A stretch of 64,000 nucleotides of DNA, taken from Lunularia cruciata (taxonomy: Eukaryota; Streptophyta; Marchantiopsida; Lunulariales; Lunulariaceae). A model generated the notes under the pieces. The model did not search any database. It saw only the letters and a program-made list of their open reading frames with translations, and was not told the origin of the DNA. Within the stretch, counting starts at the first letter, position 1; every line of letters starts with the position of its first letter. A program made the position numbers and the translations under genes. The stretch spans positions 11,314,744 through 11,378,743 of the forward strand of contig OX419759.1 of assembly GCA_948567375.1 (NCBI GenBank), read 5' to 3'. This document shows positions 1 to 10,700 of this stretch, piece after piece.

Positions 1-110
1 TGGGACCTGGGGTGGCCGGTTATTGGATGTCCACACATTTTGCCATGTCGCGAGTATTTTCCTTGTGAGAAAGTTATTTTTGACTCGAAGTTCTTTCACT
101 CTCTGAGCAA
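1..110 (+). repeat. Dispersed repeat fragment (family of 39.9-40.1 kb)
   Basis: This stretch is nearly identical to 40,006-40,110: both share the run GGTTATTGGATGTCCACACA and the following GCCATGTCG...GAGTATTTTCCTTGTGAGAAAG. A related frame also occurs near 43.87-43.93 kb. All three copies read in the same direction, and the plus-strand frame (GYWMSTHFAMS) is shared between the first two. This suggests the 3' part of a repeated coding relic. The repeat is cut by the window edge, so its left boundary is unknown. Confidence 0.75.
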
Positions 111-3100
111 GTAGTTTCGTTCGCAGGGAGGAAGAAAGGTCCTACAAACAACAGAACCTACAAGAAAACTTACATCGTATTGTATAGACACTGCCACGGA
201 TCGATCTGCTCCAAGTCATACCTGACCACGTGCACCAAAACGGAAGTGTGCTAAACGAAGTTGCAGATTGATCTTCGCTTGCTGTTTCGGCCAGTCCACC
301 AAAGCTGGCGGATAATTCATCAGCGGGGTTTCAAGATCCTGGAATTGGCTGAGGCAGACAAATGCAGTGAGAACGGCTCCTGATATCTGACGTTGTTGTG
401 ATCTTCTCTCAGTCCTTTACCATCTCCTCAGGAATTCCAGCATCTTCTAAATTTTTCCATCACTATCTCCAATTCATGTTGACTTGATCGGTCACATTCA
501 TTCCCGCCATACCACTACCCGGGTAGCCCAAATTCCACTGTCTCACTATGATAAGCGATCCATTCATTTCCAGGAGCTTTGTTACAGAGTGAGTAGGTGC
601 CATAAGGATCATGCGGAGAGGTGCTGGTGCGCTAAATCCTTTCCTGAGTTCAAAACGTTATGGAGTCCAGTCGGTTACTTACTCACTGCAGCAACTTTTC
701 ACAGCTCTTCCCTTCTTCAACCCCATTTTTCTTTCCCGGCAACGACGGGACACATGAATCCATGTTCCATACTTTCACATGATTTTCGGCCTCCTGCATT
801 GTCCCTCTCAATCTGTACATTTCTCGCTTGGCATTTACTTATGCTTCCATCTTTGATTCATTACCCTGAAGCTTGTACATACTTGCGTCTCCCGTTCCAC
901 AACTCCACATGCAGACTTAGTCTTCTCTGATCCATCAAACAAATGAGTCCCTTGTCCTTCAATCAATCTTCTGGACAAAGTAGGTCTCTGCTTCCACCGG
1001 AAAGGAAGACAGATTGCAAAGGACAGTCCTCATTTCTGTGATGGATCGATCGTTGATGAGGATATCTCCGAGAACTATGGCTGGACCACTCGGCTTCTCA
1101 ATTACCAGCCCTTGTGGATTCCACCGGCTGTAAGATCCGCAAGATCCTCCTGTTGAGTGAGAAAATGCAACAGTCGGTCCCACAGACCATTCATGGGGAA
1201 GTTGATCTTGACTCTGTTCCACCATATTTGATGCCCCAGCCAAAGAATGGTGCGGAGTTGAGATCCTAACCGGCCTACATTCGTTCAGGCAAAAAACGAT
1301 GGTCATATTTATTGATTGACTGAACTGAGCTCCTTCTCCACTTGATCCATATCCACCTTGTCTGAATGCAAATGGGTATAAACAGCCACTGAAACCAGTG
1401 GATTTCCATAGGAGAAACGTCCTGCAAAGTGAAAGGAAATGAAGTTCATTTCCCCGGTGGATCCAGCGTGGACGAGGTAGCCTAGGATCTACTATTCATT
1501 CTCAGTGATTGAATAGTTTGTAATTACTGTACCGAAGTAGCTCAGAAAAGCATCAAGCAACAACATTCAGCTATTGCTACATAAGACTTCAATTCGATGT
1601 AAATTTCTACTTGACTCCACAAAGGCTAAAATAACAGTTGGATACCTGCGCTATGCATAGGGCCAAATTCCTGTAGTCAATTTATATTGCAATGCTTGGC
1701 TACGCTACCATTGACCATCTGAAGTGTTCTTTAACTTCATCTCTCCAACGAGCAATTGCTCGGAAGAATCATACATCCTTTCTCATCGTGGATCTAAACC
1801 TCTCGAGCTCAATGCTCCGTCTCCCATCCCCGTCGATTCTCGAGTCGTGTAGAATGCCCTCCAGTTTCCATAATGTTTCATACAATCGGCACCATATTAC
1901 AACTCTTGATAGAGTATCTGGTTCCCGCCCGGGAGAATAGCATGCTCTCGATACTCAACGCAGGGTAAGGGAAATTCAATGGAGAGTACATGCCCGTGAA
2001 TGGATCTCTTAAGTGGGCCTGGTGCTGATGCAGATGATAAAACCTGAGCAATAATGCGAGTGCAATTTGTGAAGAGATTCATAATATTGAGTTGACGTAA
2101 GCTTTTTCCTGTCCGGTTTCGTCCGTCTATGCTAGATTTGGCTCCCGATGTAGGTTTATGTACAGCACGCTCGCTACAAAAGCCAGCAATCCAAGAGGAA
2201 CGTAAAAGAAAAGGAAAATAGAAGTAGACGGGGGTGTTATCAGCAAAGCAGCTGACAAAATAGGAAATTCTTGAAGTTCTCTTTTTCCTCTGAAATATGG
2301 CATCGATTACCACATGTACATACTAAAAGTTCTCTTGCATCGGGAGCCGGAAGGAGTATAATCAGTTCAGTGAATGAAATTATAAAAAGCTTCTGAAAAG
2401 CTTCTGACACGTTCTACGAATTTTAATTCCTTGAATCGGATTAAATACTCACAAGCAATACGCTTGTAATCAATTCGTTGCCGATCGCGTACTGAAATTG
2501 TATTACGGGATGATGCACTCAGTGCACTGGACGTACTCAACGTCTAAGTTCGCTTCAGAGGACTGTATTGTTCAATTGTGGATTCAAGTGCATAGTTCTA
2601 CCATCATGATTTCCTGCATCCAATTTGTTGTTCGGGTAAAGTTTATCAGATTTTGGACCTTTCGGAAATGAATGTTTCAACATGTAAAAATAGTGTTGGA
2701 TTCTTTGAATGATCCATCCCCACAGCAGATACCATAAGTAGTTTCCTTATCTTGCTTGGGAGGAAAAGGCGACCGCGTAGGATAACAAGAAATGGGAAGA
2801 CCTCATCGAGCGGAACAAGGATAAAACATGACAGGTAAAGTTGGGCTAAGCCCCAATAGTATCGGTATTACAACTCTGCCCTACTCTTGCTTCTTGGTCC
2901 TCACTTCCATTCGCGCTTTTGCTTGGGTTGCCTGCAACCCAAGTGTGTAACCTGGCGTTGTCTGTATAGATAGTAAACAAAGTGGATGGCACGTCCACCC
3001 AAACACAGTCTCAAAATCGATCTATTGAGCGGAGTAAGAATGAACCGCTGAGATAGTGTGCAGAGCTCAGCGTGAGGCGGGTAACAGAGTATTCATCGTC

Positions 3101-4640
3101 TCCCACCCGCTTTGTGAAGTCAAGGGATAACGTTCTTGAGTGTGATAGGGCAAAATTTCTCTGGGATCATCTCCTGGCAACAATTCTGTGAATTCATTGT
3201 CGCAGGATGGAATGGTACCGGCCTTGTTTTGGGAGATTCAAAGTGACTTTATTTGCTCCCGTAAAATCCAATATAGCAAAGAAAACTGTGGCACGGACGA
3301 GCAAGAAATGTCTAGGAGCTCAAATGAACTCCGAATCCGGTTAAGGCAGGTCCTTATTGTGAAGGCGTCCCTGGGTTTTCTCTTTTACTAGTTCTTTGCC
3401 CAGTTCTCCCTTTTGCCCATCGATAATATGCAGGTCCACATTTTTTCAGTCTTCACATCATTCATTCACTCAACATAGTAATGGCCCTAAACTCGCTCCT
3501 TTAGCGCCCCCTCTCTCCGGGTATTTCTTTACTTGTCGAATTTGCGACCATCAGTTCTACAGTGTTTAGAATTGCTCCATGTCATCTGCTTACAATTCAC
3601 TGATCTGCTTCTGGCATCTCTATCATCCGTTGTTGATGCCAGCCACAGAGCCGTTATTTCATCTTCTAGATGGCCATGCACACTAGCTCCTCATTTAATC
3701 TAGACTATTGCTGATCATTCCCACGTGATATTGATGCGAGTTGTGCCACAGGGGCCATCTTCTCTAGTTCGCTTCCTCCCATATTGAACTGATTCTGCCT
3801 TTGACGTATTTCGGCACACTATCAGCTACCTATTGTCCTTCATATCTGCTTCCACCCCCATGGCCCAGTATTTTGGCTGACACTTTTTCTCGTCCTGGGG
3901 TGTACCTGCTCGGCCCCGCCACCAGCTCCCGCTCCAGCTGTATCATGCCTATTTAACAACTCACTTTATTAGGTCGCAACCCATTGGAAATCAAACCTTA
4001 CCTGTTGGATCCAGTAGCCGCCCAACAACTCTTAAAAGAAGCACAGATGGGTGGACCTCGTATTTGGCTCTTTCAGAAGTAATATCAGTTTTCATCTGGA
4101 TGTTAGGTAGATTAACAAATGATCCACTGTCAATATCTTATGTTAACAACGTATTAAAATTTTATGCATCTACTGCTTCCGATTGCTTCTAGTGTTCATA
4201 AACCTCACACTTTCATGCTTCCACTTTTGTAGATCTCTTGGCTTCTCTGTTTAGTGTACCTACTATTGAGCAACTTGTACTCCGCTCCGCTTCCAGAAAA
4301 TGATGACCTCCACCAAAAGTTAGATCATCTTACCATTGCCCAAAACTCCTGATATGGTTGCAACAATGGATGATTGAAGTTCCAGGTCATAGTAAGGTCC
4401 CCGCAACTTTATGACAGTCCTCCATTTTCGAAGTCTGCAGGTGAAAGAGTTGCCCAAATGACTCCGGCAGTCAGTACAGTTCTTCACACCAGAAGTTGGC
4501 TCATTAACCTTCTAAAACTCTCCCGAATGAGCTGCAACTTATTATTGTACAAGATTCTTAGAATTCAAACGGAATTCCAAAATCAAGTAGGCAGTAACCA
4601 AAATTTACAAAACGTATCTAATCGTAGCTGTCTACACATC
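111..4640. other. Intergenic DNA with no confident gene
   Basis: I see no recognisable gene in this 4.5-kb stretch. Base composition is moderate, unlike the AT-rich island further right. The best coding candidate is a minus-strand frame from 1,306 to 959 (115 codons). Its composition is protein-like, including GPAIVLGDILINDRSITEMR, but I do not recognise the family and found no paralogue in the window. Plus-strand frames at 484-930 and 1,692-1,940, and the minus frame 1,897-2,313, look like chance ORFs. No tRNA or rRNA was seen. Confidence 0.5.
959..1306 (-). CDS. Possible exon or relic of an unrecognised protein
   Basis: A 115-codon minus-strand frame whose composition is more protein-like than its neighbours. 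The stretch with residues GPAIVLGDILINDRSITEMR is rich in aliphatic and charged residues and lacks the Ser/Cys/His bias of chance ORFs in this region. It ends in VQKID just before the stop. No flanking exon could be joined with confidence, and I saw no copy elsewhere in the window. It may be one exon of a gene, a transposon relic or chance. I assign no function. Confidence 0.25.
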   Translation of the reverse strand: MTIVFCLNECRPVRISTPHHSLAGASNMVEQSQDQLPHEWSVGPTVAFSHSTGGSCGSYSRWNPQGLVIEKPSGPAIVLGDILINDRSITEMRTVLCNLSSFPVEAETYFVQKID

Positions 4641-6060
4641 AATTATAAAATATAAAGAGTACTAAAAGATACTCATTTCTGCAGATTTCCTCTTATTATA
4701 GATCTAGTCACTTGAAATGAAGAATGGATTACCAGCATGTTAGTATGCAAGTCTAAACTATGGAACACTCCGTGCTGCTTGGCTTACCTCTCTTGATTAA
4801 GCCAAGCTCTTGATTGAAGTCGTGTCCGGTCAAGAAGGGGCCGCCCAGCCCTTAACGCCTGCTCATTCCTTATTACCCAGCCGCTAGCATCTCCATGGTG
4901 TTTTGAAACTCTAAACTCCAATGAAAACACGTTTTTGCTCAATATTTGCAAAATGGTTGGCATAGAGACTATACATTCTCGGGTTTCTTGCAAAGAGTTT
5001 TTTGTTTCATTCTGTACCTGAACCATTGGTGTTGAAAACTGTCATGATATTTATGTCAAGTAACACATCATTCAAAAAATATAAAGAGTACTAAAAGATA
5101 CTCATTTCTGCAGATTTCCTCTTATTGTAGATCTAGTCACATGAAATGTAGAAAGGATTACCTGCACGTTATGCAAGTTCTAAACTATGGAACACACGGC
5201 CGCGCTGCTTGGCTTACCTCTCTCGATTAAGCCAAGCTCTTGATTGCTGCTCCGTGTCCTTGCTGTCAACCCTCTTGACGCCGACGCTAGCATCTCCATG
5301 GAATTTTCACACGGAAAATAAGAACTATATATAAGCACAGGGTGCTTTGTGCAAACCCGAACTTCTATTACTCTGCTGTAGTAGATATACCAACTTCAAC
5401 TAATAAAACTCTTGATTGCTGCTCTCGTGTCCTTGCCAATCAAGAAGGTGCTGCTCAGCCCTTCTTAAAGCCTGCTCATTCCTTCTTAACGTAGTCGCTA
5501 GCATCTCCATGGCATTTTCAAACTCTAAACTCCAAGGAAAACACGTCTGTGCTCAATATTTGCAAAGATGGTTGGCATAGAGACTATATATTCCCGGGTA
5601 TCTTGCGAACAGCTTTTAGTTTCATTCTGTAGCTGATGCATTGGTGTTCAAAACTGTCATGAAATTTATGTAAATGTACATATCATTTAAGAAATAGAAA
5701 AAGTACTAAAAGAATACTCATTTCTGGAGATTTCCTTTTATTATAGATCTAATCACATGAAATGAAGAATGGATTACCTGCAGGTTAGTATGCAAGTTCT
5801 AAACTATGGAAAATGCGGCCATGCTGCTTGGCTTACCTCTCTCTATTCAGCCAACCTCTAGATTGCTGCTCTCGTGTCCTTGCTGCTCAACCCTTCTTGA
5901 CGCCACTGCTAGCATCTCCATGGAATTTTCGCACTGAAAAAATAAGAACTATGAGCACAGGGTGCTCCGTGCAAACCCTAACTTCTATTACTCTGCTCTA
6001 GTAGATATACCAACTTCAACTACCAGATGCCACATGTAGTCTTATCTGAAATGCAATTTC
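4640..6060 (-). repeat. Tandem array of an exon-like module, copy A
   Basis: A module of roughly 400-620 bp repeats here. Its landmarks are ACTAAAAGATACTCATTTCT (near 4,660, 5,086 and 5,705) and GCTAGCATCTCCAT (4,883-4,896; 5,286-5,299; 5,497-5,510; 5,908-5,921). On the minus strand the second landmark reads ATGGAGATGCTAGC, coding MEMLA. Several copies end at a good splice donor, GAG|GTAAGCC (for example near 4,785 and 5,210). Some are preceded by a pyrimidine-rich TTTTTTCAG acceptor-like site. Copies here carry in-frame stops or frame changes; the best preserved copy is in the duplicate at 44,896-45,003. The array lies just 3' of the hydrolase relic, so it could be its tandemly duplicated downstream exons. 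Confidence 0.6.
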
Positions 6061-6251
6061 AACTACAATTTTCTCCTGATGACGGCTAATGTGAAAGACG
6101 TTTCTGTTGCATAAATTTTGTGGCATTTTCTCATGTTCACAAATTTATAAAACGAATTTTGAACATCCATGGATTTATCAAGGTTAATGCAATGCCAATA
6201 CCTTTTCCCATGATCAGCAAGTGTTGTACAAGGGAAGTATGGCAAGACTAC

Positions 6252-7355
6252 CTTGATCTTGGACTTAACACGAAGTATCAGCTTGAGTAAGTGCTGGAAC
6301 ATCTTGGAATCCTTGCTCTCTGGCCTACACAGTGAGAAATGATCGGCTTCCACTGTGACGAAGTTCTCTCCCCACTGCGCAGATGCTTCCTCTAACACCT
6401 TCACGCTTGGAATTCCACTTGTGGTCTACGTTCACATAAATCGGAACGCATTATGATCTCCATCAAAAGGAGATAGACATCTTCAGTAATCCTTCAACAA
6501 CATCCCATTCACCAATCAAACTGGAAACAAGCGATATGCAAAATGACTCTCCAACATCGATATGAAAACTATTCAAGAAGCATATATTAAGTTGTCCTAA
6601 AAATTGAAATCCTTTTCATGTGCTACTTTGAATCGACAATATCGTATAACTCAGGTGCCAAGTGGAGACAATTGGCACTGACATTGGTCAAGGATGTCTC
6701 TCCAATACTGAAAATCTCGCAGTCAGGTTGATCCAACACCAGACGGAGTGCTTCTTCGAACCGTGGCCCTCTAGGGAGATGGTCAATCAAAGCGTTCGCG
6801 AATGTGATCAGAGGGCTCTTGTTCTTGAGCATAATTGCATTCTTAGCAAACGTTCTCAATGCAGTAGAATCATGGGGAGTTCCGCAGTAAAGAATTCCGT
6901 GAAGTCTTCCCCACCATCCTTCTCTTGAATTAAGCCTGTGCGCGGTCTCGCACAAATTGCTGATCACGAGACCACCGAAACTATGGCCGACAAAAATAAC
7001 TGGTCGGACGTTACCGTCTTGTGAAAGATGGTCATCTGTCTCCAATGCACGATGGAGATCGAGAGAAAGTGAAACCACGGATTCAGGGCGAAGATAACGG
7101 AGTTTCCTCAATTCTTGGTCCCTCAATATGCTATCATAGTGGACAAAAAATATTTGCGCATCATGATCACGAAACAAATCTTGGGGCCAGAGTACTTTTT
7201 GCCCATCGGGTTCGCTGGTCCACGTGGAAAGGTGCATATCTAGACCAGAGTTATACTCGGGTTGAAGCCCATGGAAGAAAACGATATCCATCGCCGGTAC
7301 TCCCGCTGGCCGGTGCTCCCGCTGGCCGGTGCACTAAGAAAACTGAATCGTTCAG
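6252..7355 (-). pseudogene. Hydrolase-only HNL relative, frameshifted
   Basis: Two exons match the hydrolase exons of the large gene next door. The first spans about 7,355 to about 6,640 after an acceptor (TTGCCAG). The second, 6,425-6,252, is 174 bp, the same length as its counterpart in copy A, and ends at an AAG|GTAGTC donor. The product shows an alpha/beta-hydrolase fold of the SERAC1-like lipase type: VFFHGLQ near the start, nucleophile elbow VGHSFGG, YCGTPHDS, and a candidate catalytic His in VEADHFSLCR. A perfect 16-bp tandem duplication at 7,300-7,331 shifts the frame just before MDIVFFHG; with one copy the frame would match the paralogue. Translation could restart at the ATG at 7,291-7,289. 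The expected first-exon donor reads GC instead of GT. No NB-ARC follows. It may be a pseudogene or a shortened hydrolase. Confidence 0.7.
7300..7331. repeat. Perfect 16-bp tandem duplication causing a frameshift
   Basis: CTCCCGCTGGCCGGTG occurs twice in immediate succession, at 7,300-7,315 and 7,316-7,331. On the minus strand it lies between the conserved exon start (LNDSVFLVH) and MDIVFFHG. Sixteen bases is not a multiple of three, so the exon start and the hydrolase core are in different frames. The identical copies suggest a recent event. Confidence 0.9.
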
Positions 7356-7600
7356 CTGGCAAAGTTTAGCCCAAACAAAGGGAAAATCATGTCAGAAGTA
7401 GTGACAATCTGAAAATCTTGCAGAGGACAATACATGACACAAGTGTTTGATAATCCTCTGTTACCTTTAAAATTCACTAAAGACGATTTCATAGTTCTGC
7501 ATTTTAAACCCCAAGTCTTTTTACAAGATAAAAGTTCCGGACTAGCTTAGTATAAGGTAATGAATAATACTACTTGATTGTTTGTTAAGGAAAACTCTAC

Positions 7601-7727
7601 CTCCTTGATTTCTTGGTGCAAAGGCCGAGAACCACTCATTTGCTTGAGTTCCAAATATCGTTGCAATCGATGATGCAGCCTTTTCCTGTCATCGATGAGG
7701 TCCTGCAACTTACTACAGCCGTAAATT
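7601..7727 (-). CDS. Coding-like 3' extension of the LRR exon in a shifted frame
   Basis: Directly after the LRR array, a different frame reads YGCSKLQDL, a typical LRR terminal repeat. A charged helix follows (DDRKRLHHRLQRYLELKQ), and then GSRPLHQEIKE up to a GAG|GTAGAG donor-like site at 7,601. It has no stop. The natural reading is that the LRR frame originally continued into this tail and a small indel near 7,720 now diverts it to a TAG at 7,713-7,715. Where the tail spliced to is not known; the next acceptor downstream, near 7,356, opens the hydrolase relic in a compatible phase. Confidence 0.5.
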
Positions 7728-10700
7728 CAGCTGCAGGTCAGAAACTTGCCTAAAGGAATCCGGTAGCGATCGGAGTTCCCCACACCAGGACAACTGTAGT
7801 TTCTCCAACTTGGCTAACCTTCCTAAACTGTCGGGAAGGCCCTGCAACGTTTTGCAACCCCTAATTTTCAAATCCTGCAAGAGAGTAAGTTGCCCAAGGG
7901 AATCCGGCAGCGATCGGAGTTCTTCACACCCGGTCAAATCTAGTTTCCCCAATTTGGCTAACCTTCCTAAACTGTCGGGAAGGCCCTGCAACGTTTTGCA
8001 CCCCTCAAGGTTCAAATCCTGCAACAGAGTAAGTTCCCCAAGGGAATCCGGCAGCGATCGGAGTTCTTCACACCAGCCCAACCCTAGTGTCTCCAATTTG
8101 GCTAACCTTCTTAAACTGTCGGGAAGGCCCTGCAACGTTTTGCACTCCCTAATTTTCAAATCCTGCAAGAGAGTAAGTTCCCCAAGGGAATCCGGCAGCG
8201 ATCGGAGTTCTTCACATTTGACCAACGCTAGTTTCTTCAATTTGGCTAACCTTCCTAAACTGTCGGGAAGGCCCTGCAACGTTTTGCACCCCGAAATGTT
8301 CAAATCCTGCAACAGAGTAAGTTCCCCAAGGGAATCCGGCAGCGATCGGAGTTCTTCACACCAGCCCAACCCTAGTGTCTCCAATTTGGCTAACCTTCCT
8401 AAACTGTCGGGAAGGCCCTGCAACGTTTTGCACCACTCAATTTTCAAATCCTGCAAGAGAGTAAGTTCCCCAAGGGAATCCGGCAGCGATCGGAGTTCTT
8501 CACATTGGATCAACGCTAGTTTCTCCAATTTGGCTAACCTTCCTAAACTGTCGGGAAGGCCCTGCAACGTTTTGCACCCCCAAATGTTCAAATCCTGCAA
8601 CAGAGTAAGTTCCCCAAGGGAATCCGGCAGCGATCGGAGGTCTTCACATTTGACCAACTCTAGTTTCTCCAATTTGGCTAACCTTCCTAAACTGTCGGGA
8701 AGGCCCTGCAACGTTTTGCACTCCTTAATTTTCAAATCCTGCAAGAGAGTAAGTTCCCCAAGGGAATCCGGCAGCGATCGGAGTTCTTCACACCAGCCCA
8801 ACGCTAGTTTCTCCAATTTGGCTAACCTTCCTAAACTGTCGGGAAGGCCCTGCAACGTTTTGCACCACCAAATGTTCAAATCCTGCAACAGAGTAAGTTC
8901 CCCAAGGGAATCCGGCAGCGATCGGAGTTCTTCACACCTGGTCAAATCTAGTCTCTCCAATTTGGCTAACCTTCCTAAACTGTCGGGAAGGCCCTGCAAC
9001 GTTTTGCACCACTCAATTTTCAAATCCTGCAAGAGAGTAAGTTCCCCAAGGGAATCCGGCAGCGATCGGAGTTCTTCACACCCGGTCAAATCTAGTGTCT
9101 CCAATTTGGCTAACCTTCCTAAACTGTCGGGAAGGCCCTGCAACGTTTTGCACTCCCTAATCTTCAAATCCTGCAAGAGAGTAAGTTCCCCAAGGGAATC
9201 CGGCAGCGATCGGAGTTCTTCACATTTGAGCAACGATAGTTTCTTCAATTTGGCTAACCTTCCTAAACTGTCGGGAAGGCCCTGCAACGTTTTGCACTCC
9301 TCAATTGTCAAATCCTGCAACAGAGTAAGTTCCCCAAGGGAATCCGGCAGCGATCGGAGTTCTTCACACAAGCCCAACGCTAGTGTCTCCAATTTGGCTA
9401 ACCTTCCTAAACTGTCGGGAAGGCCCTGCAACGTTTTGCACCACCAAATGTTCAAATCCTGCAACAGAGTAAGTTCCCCAAGGGAATCCGGCAGCGATCG
9501 GAGTTCTTCACACCAGCCCAACGCTAGTTTCTCCAATTTGGCTAACCTTCCTAAACTGTCGGGAAGGCCCTGCAACGTTTTGCACCCCCGAATGTTCAAA
9601 TCCTGCAACAGAGTAAGTTCCCCAAGGGAATCCGGCAGCGATCGGAGTTCTTCACACCAGCCCAACGCTAGTTTCTCCAATTTGGCTAACCTTCCTAAAC
9701 TGTCGGGAAGGCCCTGCAACGTTTTGCACCACCAAATGTTCAAATCCTGCAAGAGAGTAAGTTCCCCAAGGGAATCCGGCAGCGATCGGAGTTCTTCACA
9801 TTTGAGCAACGATAGTTTCTTCAATTTGGCTAACCTTCCTAAACTGTCGGGAAGGCCCTGCAACGTTTTGCACTCCCTAATTTTCAAATCCTGCAAGAGA
9901 GTAAGTTCCCCAAGGGAATCCGGCAGCGATCGGAGTTCTTCACATTTGAGCAACGATAGTTTCTTCAATTTGGCTAACCTTCCTAAACTGTCGGGAAGGC
10001 CCTGCAACGTTTTGCACTCCTCAATTGTCAAATCCTGCAACAGGGGAAGTTCCCCAAGGGAATCCGGCAGCGATCGGAGTTCTTCACACAAGCCCAACGC
10101 TAGTGTCTCCAATTTGGCTAACCTTCCTAAACTGTCGGGAAGGCCCTGCAACGTTTTGCACCACCAAATGTTCAAATCCTGCAACAGAGTAAGTTCCCCA
10201 AGGGAATCCGGCAGCGATCGGAGTTCTTCACATTTGACCAACTCTAGTTTCTCCAATTTGGCTAACCTTCCTAAACTGTCGGGAAGGCCCTGCAACGTTT
10301 TGCACTCCTTAATTTTCAAATCCTGCAAGAGAGTAAGTTCCCCAAGGGAATCCGGCAGCGATCGGAGTTCTTCACATTTGCCCAACGCTAGTTTCTCCAA
10401 TTTGGCTAACCTTCCTAAACTGTCGGGAAGGCCCTGCAACGTTTTGCACCCCCAAATGTTCAAATCCTGCAACAGAGTAAGTTCCCCAAGGGAATCCGGC
10501 AGCGATCGGAGTTCTTCACACCAGCCCAACGCTAGTTTCTCCAATTTGGCTAACCTTCCTAAACTGTCGGGAAGGCCCTGCAACGTTTTGCACCACCAAA
10601 TGTTCAAATCCTGCAACAGAGTAAGTTCCCCAAGGGAATCCGGCAGCTATCGGAGTTCTTCACACCTGGTCAAATCTAGTCTCTCCAATTTGGCTAACCT

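Noticed and set aside
10620-10660. Two separate LRR genes instead of one
   Set aside because: The second frame begins with TTG inside a repeat unit and has no promoter, intron or leader. The single TAG explains the split better.
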